From: Rhizobium croatiense
GTDB lineage: Bacteria > Pseudomonadota > Alphaproteobacteria > Rhizobiales > Rhizobiaceae
NCBI RefSeq assembly: GCF_019793465.1
Contig: NZ_JAILYJ010000001.1
Span: forward strand, 522,316 to 586,315
DNA: 64,000 nucleotides
Direction of reading: 5' to 3'
A model generated the notes under the pieces. It worked only from the letters and a program-made list of their open reading frames with translations, had not been told where the DNA came from and searched no databases. Each line of letters begins with the position of its first letter. The first letter of the stretch is position 1. Positions 1 through 7,744 of the stretch are shown here, in pieces. Both the position numbers and the translations under genes were made by a program.

Positions 1-1
1 A

Positions 2-520
2 TTCCTGGCGGGCCAGGTATCGCTGATCGCAAATGGCGTCTCGGTCTATTACACGGCCAAGAACGATCCGAAGCTCGCCGAGATCGCCAAGGACATGCGC
101 ACGACGAACTTCCCGATCGGACCGGTCGGCAAGAGCGTCGAGCTTTTCCAGACGAGCTCGCTGCTGCTCTTCAAGCACACCAAATATCCGGAAGCGGCCA
201 AGGCCTACATCAAGTTCATGATGGAAGCAGACCAGATGAACGCCTGGATCCAAGGCTCCAGCGCCTATTGCTGCCAGCCTCTCAAGGCCTTCGCCAAGAA
301 TCCGGTCTGGACCGCCGATCCGGTCCACGCACCCTATGCGCGCGCTTCGGAAAGGCTGCGCCCGAACGGCTATGCCGGCCCGCTCGGCTACGCCTCGGCG
401 GCGACCATGGCCGATTATGTGCTCGTCGATATGTATGCTGCCGCCGTTACCGGCCAGAAGTCGCCCGAGGACGCAATGAAGGAAGCCGAACGCCGGGCGA
501 ACCGCTACTACCGCGTCTGA
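2..520 (+). CDS. Sugar ABC transporter substrate-binding protein, C-terminal part (cut by window start)
   Basis: The reading frame is open from the first bases of the window, so the N-terminus lies outside it. The 172 visible residues look like the C-terminal lobe of a family 1 extracellular solute-binding protein: a segment on keeping adjacent residues together in the helix (YPEAAKAYIKFMMEADQ) followed by a helical end (SPEDAMKEAERRANRYYRV). Two sugar-type permease genes follow 80 bp downstream, so it very probably delivers a carbohydrate to them in the periplasm. The substrate cannot be read from this fragment. Confidence 0.85.
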   Translation, partial: FLAGQVSLIANGVSVYYTAKNDPKLAEIAKDMRTTNFPIGPVGKSVELFQTSSLLLFKHTKYPEAAKAYIKFMMEADQMNAWIQGSSAYCCQPLKAFAKNPVWTADPVHAPYARASERLRPNGYAGPLGYASAATMADYVLVDMYAAAVTGQKSPEDAMKEAERRANRYYRV

Positions 521-600
521 TCCGGAGTCGAGGCTTGCGGCATGCTCGATACCGGCATGCCGCATGTCCTCAAGGACTGAATGCAATCTGGAGACCAGCA

Positions 601-1527
601 ATGTCGACATTGAAATCCGGGGATACGCGCGGCCCCTCGCTCATGCAGAACAACAATGTGCTCGGCGTCCTCTTCATGCTGCCGGCCGCCGTGTTCCTCG
701 TCTGCTTCCTCACCTATCCCCTGGGGCTCGGCGTCTGGCTTGGTTTTACCGACACGCGGATTGGCCGGGACGGCATCTTCATCGGGTTGGAGAACTATCA
801 ATTCCTGGCCGATGACGCGGTTTTCTGGCTGTCGGTCTTCAACACCATCCTTTACACGCTGGTCGCCTCGGTGCTGAAATTCGCGCTCGGCCTCTGGCTG
901 GCGCTGCTTCTGAACCAGCACCTTCCGTTCAAATCCTTCTTCCGGGCGATCGTGCTGCTGCCCTGGGTGGTTCCGACGGTGCTTTCGGCGCTGGCCTTCT
1001 GGTGGATCTACGATTCCCAGTTCTCGATCGTTTCCTGGTCGCTGATGAAGCTCGGCCTGATCGACGCGCCGATCAACTTCCTCGGCGATCCCACCAATGC
1101 CCGCATATCGGTCATCGTCGCCAATGTCTGGCGCGGCATTCCCTTCGTGGCGATCTCGCTGCTCGCCGGCCTGCAGACCATCCCAGCCTCCCTACAGGAG
1201 GCGGCGTCGCTCGACGGCGCAACGAGCTGGCAGCGCTTCCGCTATGTGACGCTGCCAATGCTGACGCCGATCATCGCCGTCGTCATGACCTTCTCGGTGC
1301 TCTTCACCTTCACGGATTTCCAGCTGATCTACGTGCTGACCAAGGGCGGGCCGGTCAACGCCACGCACCTGATGGCCACACTCTCCTTCCAGCGCGGCAT
1401 TCCGGGCGGGCAGCTGGGCGAGGGCGCTGCCATCGCCGTCGCCATGGTGCCCTTCCTGCTCGGCGCCATCATGTTCAGCTTCTTCGGCCTGCAACGTCGC
1501 AAATGGCAGCAGGGCGGCCAGGACTAA
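601..1527 (+). CDS. Sugar ABC transporter permease (MalF/UgpA type)
   Basis: 308-residue inner-membrane permease of the binding-protein-dependent (CUT1-like) class. The first hydrophobic segment begins near residue 18 (NNNVLGVLFMLPAAVFLV) and about six membrane spans follow. The EAA loop that contacts the ATPase is visible as EAASLDGATSWQRFRYVTLP near residue 200. The ATG at 601 is preferred because the longer open frame upstream overlaps the binding-protein gene out of frame. It lies between the binding-protein gene and the second permease (10 bp gap). Substrate unknown; no ATPase gene is adjacent in the window. Confidence 0.92.
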   Translation: MSTLKSGDTRGPSLMQNNNVLGVLFMLPAAVFLVCFLTYPLGLGVWLGFTDTRIGRDGIFIGLENYQFLADDAVFWLSVFNTILYTLVASVLKFALGLWLALLLNQHLPFKSFFRAIVLLPWVVPTVLSALAFWWIYDSQFSIVSWSLMKLGLIDAPINFLGDPTNARISVIVANVWRGIPFVAISLLAGLQTIPASLQEAASLDGATSWQRFRYVTLPMLTPIIAVVMTFSVLFTFTDFQLIYVLTKGGPVNATHLMATLSFQRGIPGGQLGEGAAIAVAMVPFLLGAIMFSFFGLQRRKWQQGGQD

Positions 1528-1537
1528 GGAGAAAAAG

Positions 1538-2437
1538 ATGTCGACCAATCTCAAAACGGCCGATCAGGTCCTGACCGACAATGCCGAGGGCATGAGCTAT
1601 CTGAACCGGCTGCCGCGCCGCGTGGTGATGCTCTACCTGCCGATGGCGGTTTTCGTCTTCGTGCTGCTCTTTCCCTTCTACTGGATGGCGATCACCGCCG
1701 TGAAGCCGAACGAGCAGCTGACCGACTACAACAATTACAGCCCCTTCTGGGTGATCGGGCCGACACTCGACCACATCAAATACCTCTTCCTCGAAACGTC
1801 CTATCCCGGCTGGCTGTGGAATACGATGCTGGTCGCTGTGGGATCAACGGCACTGTCGCTGGTGGCCTCGGTCTTCGGCGCCTATGCGATCGAGCGCGTG
1901 CGTTTCACCGGCTCGCGGCAGATCGGCCTCGTCATCTTTCTCGCCTATCTCATTCCGCCGTCGATCCTGTTCATCCCGCTCGCCTTCATCGTCTTCAAGC
2001 TCGGCATCTACGACTCGCGCCTGGCGCTGATCTTCACCTACCCGACCTTCCTCATTCCCTTCTGCACCTGGCTGCTGATGGGCTATTTCCGCTCGATCCC
2101 CTTCGAACTCGAGGAGAGCGCCCTGGTCGACGGCGCCAACCGCTGGCAGATCCTGGTCAAGATCATCCTGCCGCTCGCCGTACCCGGCCTGATCTCGGCC
2201 GGCATCTTCGCCTTCACCCTGTCGTGGAACGAATTCATCTACGCGCTGACCTTCATCCAGTCCTCGGAGAACAAGACCATTCCGGTCGGCGTCTTGACCG
2301 AACTGGTGCGCGGCGACGTCTTCGAATGGGGATCGCTGATGGCCGGGGCGCTGTTCGGCTCGCTGCCTGTCGTCATCCTCTATTCCTTCTTCGTCGACTA
2401 TTACGTGTCGTCGATGACAGGCGCGGTGAAGGAGTAG
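1538..2437 (+). CDS. Sugar ABC transporter permease (MalG/UgpE type)
   Basis: 299-residue inner-membrane permease, partner of the preceding permease gene. It has an N-terminal cytoplasmic stretch, a first membrane span near residues 32-55 (LYLPMAVFVFVLLFPFYW), and the EAA-type loop ESALVDGANRWQILVKIILP near residue 190. A GGAG-like ribosome site precedes the ATG (aaggagaaaaag). It is the last gene of the leading operon, and the next gene is convergent. The operon contains no nucleotide-binding subunit here, so the ATPase must lie upstream of the window or be shared with other sugar importers. Confidence 0.92.
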   Translation: MSTNLKTADQVLTDNAEGMSYLNRLPRRVVMLYLPMAVFVFVLLFPFYWMAITAVKPNEQLTDYNNYSPFWVIGPTLDHIKYLFLETSYPGWLWNTMLVAVGSTALSLVASVFGAYAIERVRFTGSRQIGLVIFLAYLIPPSILFIPLAFIVFKLGIYDSRLALIFTYPTFLIPFCTWLLMGYFRSIPFELEESALVDGANRWQILVKIILPLAVPGLISAGIFAFTLSWNEFIYALTFIQSSENKTIPVGVLTELVRGDVFEWGSLMAGALFGSLPVVILYSFFVDYYVSSMTGAVKE

Positions 2438-2465
2438 CGCCCGGACGGGGCTTATCGGCAACAGG

Positions 2466-2488
2466 CAAGGCAAGTCATTTTTGCCTTG
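2466..2488. terminator. Hairpin between convergent operons
   Basis: An 8 bp perfect stem (CAAGGCAA / TTGCCTTG) with a 7-base loop lies in the 177 bp gap between the plus-strand permease (ends 2437) and the minus-strand operon (ends 2615). Its position suits transcription stop for the plus-strand operon. There is no clear T-run after either arm, so an intrinsic terminator is only a guess. The rest of the gap shows nothing recognisable. Confidence 0.35.
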
Positions 2489-2614
2489 TCACCGACGCTG
2501 CGTTGAAGGTAGCACTGAGAGTGCCGGGCAGCAGCGCGATTTCGCTCCAGGGCCCGATACTGAGTCGCCCGGTTTTCGGCAAAGGCTCTCCCCACCGATC
2601 TTGCGTCCTTCGCC

Positions 2615-3661
2615 TCAGTCGAGAAAGTGCGTCCGGAAAGCCAGGCGCCGGAACCCTCCTCGATCGCCGCAAACCTCTATGGCACGATCCACCACACGAA
2701 TATCCTCGACGCGTTCGCCCGAAGGCCACGAGATGGCGCCTATGGCATGCCTTACTTCGGCTTCCCCGTCCCGGACGAGGGTGAGTGCCCCGGGACCTGC
2801 GAGGTCGTTTTCGCTAGAGTGGCTGCGCAAGACTGCCGCCGCACTCTCTTCGACCCCCAGACAGCCGAAATGTCGGCTCGACCACGGGGGATAGTCGCGG
2901 CCGCCGTTGGAATGCCAAAAAATAGTCATGGGCAAGCGGCGGGCATTCCGGAGGGAAAGGAACAGATCTCCCTCGACCGGCCGCGTCACTGCGGTCCAAC
3001 CCAAGCTGTGTTCGCTGCCTTCTATGGCGATGACGACATCCTCATGCCGGGGATTCCACGGGAACCGGCTTAGATCCACCGATCCGTCGATCCCAGGAAA
3101 GCGGTCGGGCGCCGTCGACCGCGAGGGGTAGCGCAGGCCGGAACGCCCGCGGGCGGAATCGACTTCAGGCGGCGCCGGCGGCGTCTCCCATGCCGATTTG
3201 GGCGAGCAACTGATGAGTCCGCCCCGAGGCAGCGACACGTTGGCATGGTTCGAGATGGCAATGCGGCCGCTCCCGCCGGCGAAGACATGGCGCTGATAGA
3301 CCCAGGCGTGCCCGTCTTCAACCTCGAGCTCCTTGGTGACAGTCGCGCCGCAAACGGTGCGTCGCAGCCTGGCCCGCAGCCGCCCGGCCTTCTGTTCGAC
3401 CACGTTCCAGGGCGAATTGGCGGTCCAGCCATGAAGGGGTGAACCCTCTTGGCTGCCCGCAAAGGGCGCGCAGAAGAAATCGCCGCCGAGCGTCGTAAGA
3501 TGCGGCGGCGTACCGGGCGGCATTATCTCCTCGGTGCCGACCCAGGGCGCACGGTGCAGCAGAGCGATTTCGTGCCCTTCATCTTCCACCGTAAAGCCGT
3601 CGAGGAGACCGGTCCGCGCATCGAAGCCGAAGCGGATTCCCTTGGCACGGATCTCGATCAT
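2615..3661 (-). CDS. Mutarotase-like (aldose 1-epimerase superfamily) protein
   Basis: 348-residue soluble protein with no signal peptide. The N-terminal half resembles the galactose-mutarotase fold: FGFDARTGLLDGFTV at the start, LGGDFFCAPFAG near 60, and the typical mutarotase His-Gly context PLHGWTANSPW near 75. It is the last gene of the minus-strand operon, and its ATG overlaps the stop of the ABC ATPase gene (ATGA), so it is translationally coupled to sugar uptake. By family it may interconvert anomers of the imported sugar or bind a sugar ring. It is divergent from characterised GalM, so the activity is unproven. Confidence 0.6.
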   Translation of the reverse strand: MIEIRAKGIRFGFDARTGLLDGFTVEDEGHEIALLHRAPWVGTEEIMPPGTPPHLTTLGGDFFCAPFAGSQEGSPLHGWTANSPWNVVEQKAGRLRARLRRTVCGATVTKELEVEDGHAWVYQRHVFAGGSGRIAISNHANVSLPRGGLISCSPKSAWETPPAPPEVDSARGRSGLRYPSRSTAPDRFPGIDGSVDLSRFPWNPRHEDVVIAIEGSEHSLGWTAVTRPVEGDLFLSLRNARRLPMTIFWHSNGGRDYPPWSSRHFGCLGVEESAAAVLRSHSSENDLAGPGALTLVRDGEAEVRHAIGAISWPSGERVEDIRVVDRAIEVCGDRGGFRRLAFRTHFLD

Positions 3662-4419
3662 GCCGCGATATGTTCGCCGGTGATGACATTTTCGACCTCC
3701 TGGATCGACGAGGTCGCGGGCCTTAGATCGTCGGCGACGACGGTGCCGCGTCGCATCACCACCATGCGGTCCACCACCTGGAAGACATGATGGATGTTAT
3801 GCGCGATGAAAATGCAGGAGTGGCCGGTGTCGCGTGCCTCACGCACGAAACGCAGCACCCCCTGGGTTTCGGCAACGCCAAGATTGTTGGTGGGTTCGTC
3901 AAGGACGATGAGGTCGCTGTCGAAATACATGGCGCGCGCGATTGCCACCGCCTGCCGTTCCCCGCCGGAAAGCGATCCGATCGGCGTGGTGGGCGGAATG
4001 TTCTTTGAAATCCCGACCCGCTTCAGAAGATCGGCGGCAACTGCGTTCATCCGCTCCTGATCCAGCCGGTCGAGGAAGCGGGGACCCGTTCTGAGCTCCC
4101 GTCCAAGAAAGAGATTGCGGGCGATGGAAAGCTGCGGGACCAGGGCCGAGTCCTGGTAGATGGTTTCGATGCCGCTCGCGATCGCGTCGTTGGTACTGCG
4201 CAACCGCACTTCGCGGCCCTTGATGAAGATCTGGCCGGACGTGTAGGGAACCGCGCCCGACAGCACCTTGATCAGGGTGGACTTGCCCGCACCGTTATCG
4301 CCGAGGAGACCGACGATCTCGCCCTTTCTTATGGTGAGGTTGACATCGCGCAAAGCGTGGACGCGACCATAGAATTTCTCAATGTGTCGCATCTCGACGA
4401 GGATTTCGGTACCGCTCAT
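3658..4419 (-). CDS. Ribose-type sugar ABC transporter ATP-binding protein (single domain)
   Basis: 253-residue ABC ATPase. Walker A GDNGAGKST lies near residue 41, signature LSGGERQ near 152, Walker B LIVLDEPT near 171, and the H-loop is in IFIAHN. Unlike RbsA (about 500 residues, two ABC domains) it has one domain, as in the rhizobial fructose transporter FrcA. The internal ATG at 4419 is preferred over one 13 codons upstream because it lies just beyond the permease stop and starts with a normal MSGTEILVEM lead. It powers the permease encoded directly upstream. Confidence 0.93.
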   Translation of the reverse strand: MSGTEILVEMRHIEKFYGRVHALRDVNLTIRKGEIVGLLGDNGAGKSTLIKVLSGAVPYTSGQIFIKGREVRLRSTNDAIASGIETIYQDSALVPQLSIARNLFLGRELRTGPRFLDRLDQERMNAVAADLLKRVGISKNIPPTTPIGSLSGGERQAVAIARAMYFDSDLIVLDEPTNNLGVAETQGVLRFVREARDTGHSCIFIAHNIHHVFQVVDRMVVMRRGTVVADDLRPATSSIQEVENVITGEHIAA

Positions 4420-4420
4420 C

Positions 4421-5443
4421 TCAGACCCCCGTATTGTGCCGACGCTCAAGGCCGGCATGGAGCGCCATCATCGCCAGGATGATCGCACCGATGAAAATAT
4501 TGTAGGCGAGACCGGGCACTCCGATCAGGACGATCCCGTTGCGCATCAGTCGCAGGATCAGGACGCCGAGCATGGTCCCGAGGATCGTCCCGCGGCCGCC
4601 GTTCAGCACGGTGCCACCGATCACCACCATCGCGATGACCTCGAGTTCGTAGCCGGTTCCGGCATTGGGGTTGGCGGCCGAGACGCGGATCGACGAGACG
4701 ATGCCGGCAAACGCCGCCATCGCGGCGGACAGCATGAACAGGATGACCTTGACCCTGGCGATCGGCACCCCGCGGTTTCGGGCAGCATTGGGATTGCCGC
4801 CGGTCGCCTGGATCCAGTTGCCGAACCGGGTGCGGGTCAGGACGTAGTGGAGCGCCAGCGCCAGCACCACGAACCAGATGAGGCTCATGAAAACACGCAG
4901 GTTGCCAATATAGAAGTCGCCGACCAGCAATTGCGCCAACCACTGCTCTTCGGCGTCCCAGGTGCGCTGCGGAAAACCGGCCGTCAGCCACAAGGCCGTG
5001 CCGCGGATGACCAGCAGCGTACCCAGCGTCACCAGGAATGAAGGGATAGCAAGACGGGTGACGAACAGACCGTTGAAAAGACCGATCGCCAGAGCGACGG
5101 CTAGTCCCGCAAGGAACGCCAGCGGCAAGGGAAGCACGTCCGCATTGAACAAAGTCCACATCACCACGGGGGCGAAGCCGAAGACGGAACCGACCGAAAG
5201 GTCAAATTCCCCCGCGGTCATCAGAAGGGTCATCGCGAGCGCGATGAGGCCGAGTTCGACGGTGAAAGTGAGGGCATTGCCGACATTGATCAGCGACAGG
5301 AAGGCGGGGTTGATCGCCGTGAAAACGACCAGCATCGCGATCAGAAGGACGAAAGGCCCGAATTCCGGATAGGCGATAAACGTCCTGACAAGGCTAGGCC
5401 TGTCACGTGGCGGAGTAAGAGCGTCGCTGCTTTGCTCGATCAT
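4421..5443 (-). CDS. Ribose-type sugar ABC transporter permease (RbsC family)
   Basis: 340-residue polytopic membrane protein of the branched BPD_transp_2 class. It has many hydrophobic helices, the segment LTAGEFDLSVGSVFG (the RbsC-like loop) near residue 82 and AAMAAFAGIVSSIRVSAANPNAG in the second half. The ATG at 5443 follows a purine-rich GAGAG stretch and gives a standard N-terminus; an upstream in-frame ATG would add 14 residues. It sits between the binding-protein gene and the ATPase gene in the seven-gene operon. Confidence 0.92.
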   Translation of the reverse strand: MIEQSSDALTPPRDRPSLVRTFIAYPEFGPFVLLIAMLVVFTAINPAFLSLINVGNALTFTVELGLIALAMTLLMTAGEFDLSVGSVFGFAPVVMWTLFNADVLPLPLAFLAGLAVALAIGLFNGLFVTRLAIPSFLVTLGTLLVIRGTALWLTAGFPQRTWDAEEQWLAQLLVGDFYIGNLRVFMSLIWFVVLALALHYVLTRTRFGNWIQATGGNPNAARNRGVPIARVKVILFMLSAAMAAFAGIVSSIRVSAANPNAGTGYELEVIAMVVIGGTVLNGGRGTILGTMLGVLILRLMRNGIVLIGVPGLAYNIFIGAIILAMMALHAGLERRHNTGV

Positions 5444-5512
5444 GGTGGACTCTCGCGTTGGGGCTATAACAGGCATCCGCGGCAAGCTACCGCGGATGCC
5501 GGGATGGCATGC

Positions 5513-6454
5513 TTATTTGCCGCCCATGATCTTAGCGTAGAACGGCGCCTTATCGGCCTCGTAGAGTGCGCCCGTGATGATGTCGAAGTTGATCGGGATG
5601 CCGCTCGCTTCAGACATCAACGCCGAGAGGCACATGTATGAGGTTGCCAATGGATCCTGCCACATTCCGGCATTCACATAACCTTCGCTGACCTCTGTGG
5701 TCGTATCCAACGAGTTGCCCCATCCCACCACTGGAATCTCGCCTTTGGCAATGCCGGCCTGATCCCACACGCGTTTGACGGAACCGGTTACGAGATCGCC
5801 GAGACCGATGACGGCATTGATCTTCTTACGGTTGGCGGTCACGTAGTCAGTCATCCGGTTGATGGCCTCCGCCTGGTCGTAGGATGCGTCCTGGATTTCC
5901 CAGGTGATCCCGAGCGGCTTGAACACTTCGTCGGCGCCCGCCGATTCCTCTTCGCCGTAGCCTGCGCCCGGAACTTCGAGCGGCATCCAGACGAAATCCC
6001 CCTGCTTCACCAGCTTGTGGTCGACCAGATACTGTGCCCAGGTGCGGCCGACGACCTTGAGATCGACGCCGACATAGGCCCTCCAGGCCGGCGCCGGGTC
6101 CTTGGTGTTGAAGTTGATGACCGGGATGTTGGCCCTGTTGGCCTCGTTGACAACATCCACCAAGGTGCCAGGCCCTGGGCTCGTCGTGCAGATGCCGTTC
6201 GCGCCGGCGGCGATGGCGGCGCGGATGGCTTCCTGATGGCTCGGAACGTCGTTCGAATGGAACGAGGTGTTCACCTTCACACCGGTATCGGCAGCAAATT
6301 TCTCGGCACCCTGAAGAAAGTAGGTCCAGACCGGATCGGTCGGGGAGCCGTGCGATATCCAGTAAAAGGTTTTGTTCGCCGCACTCTGCGCCATTGCTAC
6401 TGCCGGCATCAGCGCCAATGCGGCCACCGCGCCCAGAAAAGTTCGTCTCAGCAT
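5513..6454 (-). CDS. Periplasmic sugar-binding protein (Peripla_BP_4, RbsB/MocB-like)
   Basis: 313-residue protein with a signal peptide (MLRRTFLGAVAALALMPAVAMA, cut near AMA-QS). The mature part starts with the ribose-binding-protein pattern TFYWISHGSPTDPVWTYFLQG, followed by AIAAGANGICTTSPGP and PVINFNTKDPAPAW, typical of type I periplasmic folds that bind monosaccharides, inositols or AI-2. It supplies the permease and ATPase encoded downstream. The rhizopine-binding MocB belongs to the same superfamily. The ligand is not readable from sequence. Confidence 0.92.
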   Translation of the reverse strand: MLRRTFLGAVAALALMPAVAMAQSAANKTFYWISHGSPTDPVWTYFLQGAEKFAADTGVKVNTSFHSNDVPSHQEAIRAAIAAGANGICTTSPGPGTLVDVVNEANRANIPVINFNTKDPAPAWRAYVGVDLKVVGRTWAQYLVDHKLVKQGDFVWMPLEVPGAGYGEEESAGADEVFKPLGITWEIQDASYDQAEAINRMTDYVTANRKKINAVIGLGDLVTGSVKRVWDQAGIAKGEIPVVGWGNSLDTTTEVSEGYVNAGMWQDPLATSYMCLSALMSEASGIPINFDIITGALYEADKAPFYAKIMGGK

Positions 6455-6548
6455 GTCCCGTTTCCTCCCTTTGGTTTGGCCGGTCTCTAGCTCCTCCCGG
6501 CCGGTGAAAGCTGTTGTATGACGAGCGACGTGGCGGCGGTCGGCCTCC

Positions 6549-7385
6549 TCATTGCCGATCGACTCCGTCGATGAACTTCTCCAGTTCGCGCGGATCCATG
6601 CGGATCAGATTGCAATCCTGCGGGAAGGCACCTCCGGCGACGTCCGCGGCATATTCGGTGAAAGCTGCGATCCGCTCGCCTTGCAGCCGCGCATGTTCCG
6701 CACCGAAATCGCGATAGGTTCGGGCGTGCCGCGGGACGTGGCATTCGGTGTAGCCCAGTATATCGTTGGCGAAGAGATACTGCGCGTCGCAGCCAGCCCC
6801 GGCACCCATCGACCACAACAGGATTTCGACCCGTTTGCTGATCTCGGCCGCGACTTCGGCGGGCACCACTTCGATTTCGACCGCGAAGGCACCGGCGCTC
6901 TCATAGGCTTTAACCTCCTTGAAGAGCCGCAACGCCGCCTCGGCAGTCTTGCCGACGGCTTTGAAGCCACCGGTCCAGGTGGCGCGGGTAGGAACCAGCC
7001 CGACGTGACCAACGACGGGAAAATATTCACGGGAGAGCTTTTCGACCGTCTTCAGCGAGCCCGAACAGTAGACCGCGTCGGCGCCACGGCTCAGCGCATT
7101 GCCGCACCAGCGGAGATAATCGTCCGGGGTACCCATCTCGAGATGGGTCTGCCCGGTCATCGAGAAGACCGTCGGCGCAACCGCGCGGTAGTGCGGATCA
7201 AGGACGATCTCGGCCGGCACGGAGGCGATATCGATCCCCGCCGCTTCGGCGGCTGCCGCCTCATCGAGGCTGAAATAGCGCAGCATGGTCAGCTGGCGCC
7301 GGCCCTTCCAGGCGCGCAGGTCCGCCACCGTCGGCAAACGGCGTGATGCGGCGCCCCGGCTCTCCTGTTTCCTCAACTCTGTCAT
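6549..7385 (-). CDS. Divergent PanB-like protein (ketopantoate hydroxymethyltransferase superfamily)
   Basis: 278 residues. The middle and end follow PanB closely: VVGHVGLVPTRATWTGGFK (PanB VxGHLGLTPQ..FGGYK) at 124-142, AVEIEVVPAEVA with Glu172 at the position of the PanB general base, and WSMGAGAGCDAQ plus ILGYTECHVPRHA at 191-221. The first half differs. Where PanB has its metal ligands (GDS Asp, LADLPF Asp and the KIEGG Glu) this protein reads IDIASVPAE, SMTGQTHLE and VYCSGS, so the Mg site appears lost. It probably acts on another substrate than PanB. Its start overlaps the Rieske gene stop (ATGA), so it belongs to the same operon. Confidence 0.7.
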   Translation of the reverse strand: MTELRKQESRGAASRRLPTVADLRAWKGRRQLTMLRYFSLDEAAAAEAAGIDIASVPAEIVLDPHYRAVAPTVFSMTGQTHLEMGTPDDYLRWCGNALSRGADAVYCSGSLKTVEKLSREYFPVVGHVGLVPTRATWTGGFKAVGKTAEAALRLFKEVKAYESAGAFAVEIEVVPAEVAAEISKRVEILLWSMGAGAGCDAQYLFANDILGYTECHVPRHARTYRDFGAEHARLQGERIAAFTEYAADVAGGAFPQDCNLIRMDPRELEKFIDGVDRQ

Positions 7386-7744
7386 TCGACCAACACCAGG
7401 ACCTGCCCGTCCTCGCGCCGGACGGAATAGGTTCGCAGGTTCTCGCAGGCAGGCGAGCGCTTGGCCTCTCCCGTTCGATAGTCGAATTGGCCATTATGTC
7501 TGGGACACTCAATCACATAGTCGAGCACCAATCCGTCTGAGAGCTCCACTTGCTCGTGGGTACAGAGCCCATCGGTGCAAAAGAATTCGTCGTCAGGGCT
7601 GCGAAAGATTGCAAAACTCCGTCCGCCATGGACCCAGCCCAAAACGTCTTCCTTTTCGATGTCGTCTTCGGCGCAGGCAGCAATCCAGGGCATATGGTCC
7701 TCGTTTCCATGTTCAATGGGAAGCTCTGATGGCGGGGCGATCAT
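7382..7744 (-). CDS. Rieske [2Fe-2S] ferredoxin (MocE-like)
   Basis: 120-residue soluble Rieske protein. The cluster ligands are Cys61 and His63 (C-T-H) and Cys80 and His83 (C-P-R-H), followed by NGQFDYRTGEA as in bacterial oxygenase ferredoxins. The ATG at 7744 overlaps the desaturase stop (ATGA); a later ATG (MPWIAACAED) is possible. It presumably passes electrons to the membrane di-iron enzyme encoded just upstream. A desaturase-family oxygenase paired with a Rieske ferredoxin is the arrangement of mocD-mocE of rhizopine catabolism. No ferredoxin reductase gene is present nearby. Confidence 0.88.
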   Translation of the reverse strand: MIAPPSELPIEHGNEDHMPWIAACAEDDIEKEDVLGWVHGGRSFAIFRSPDDEFFCTDGLCTHEQVELSDGLVLDYVIECPRHNGQFDYRTGEAKRSPACENLRTYSVRREDGQVLVLVE

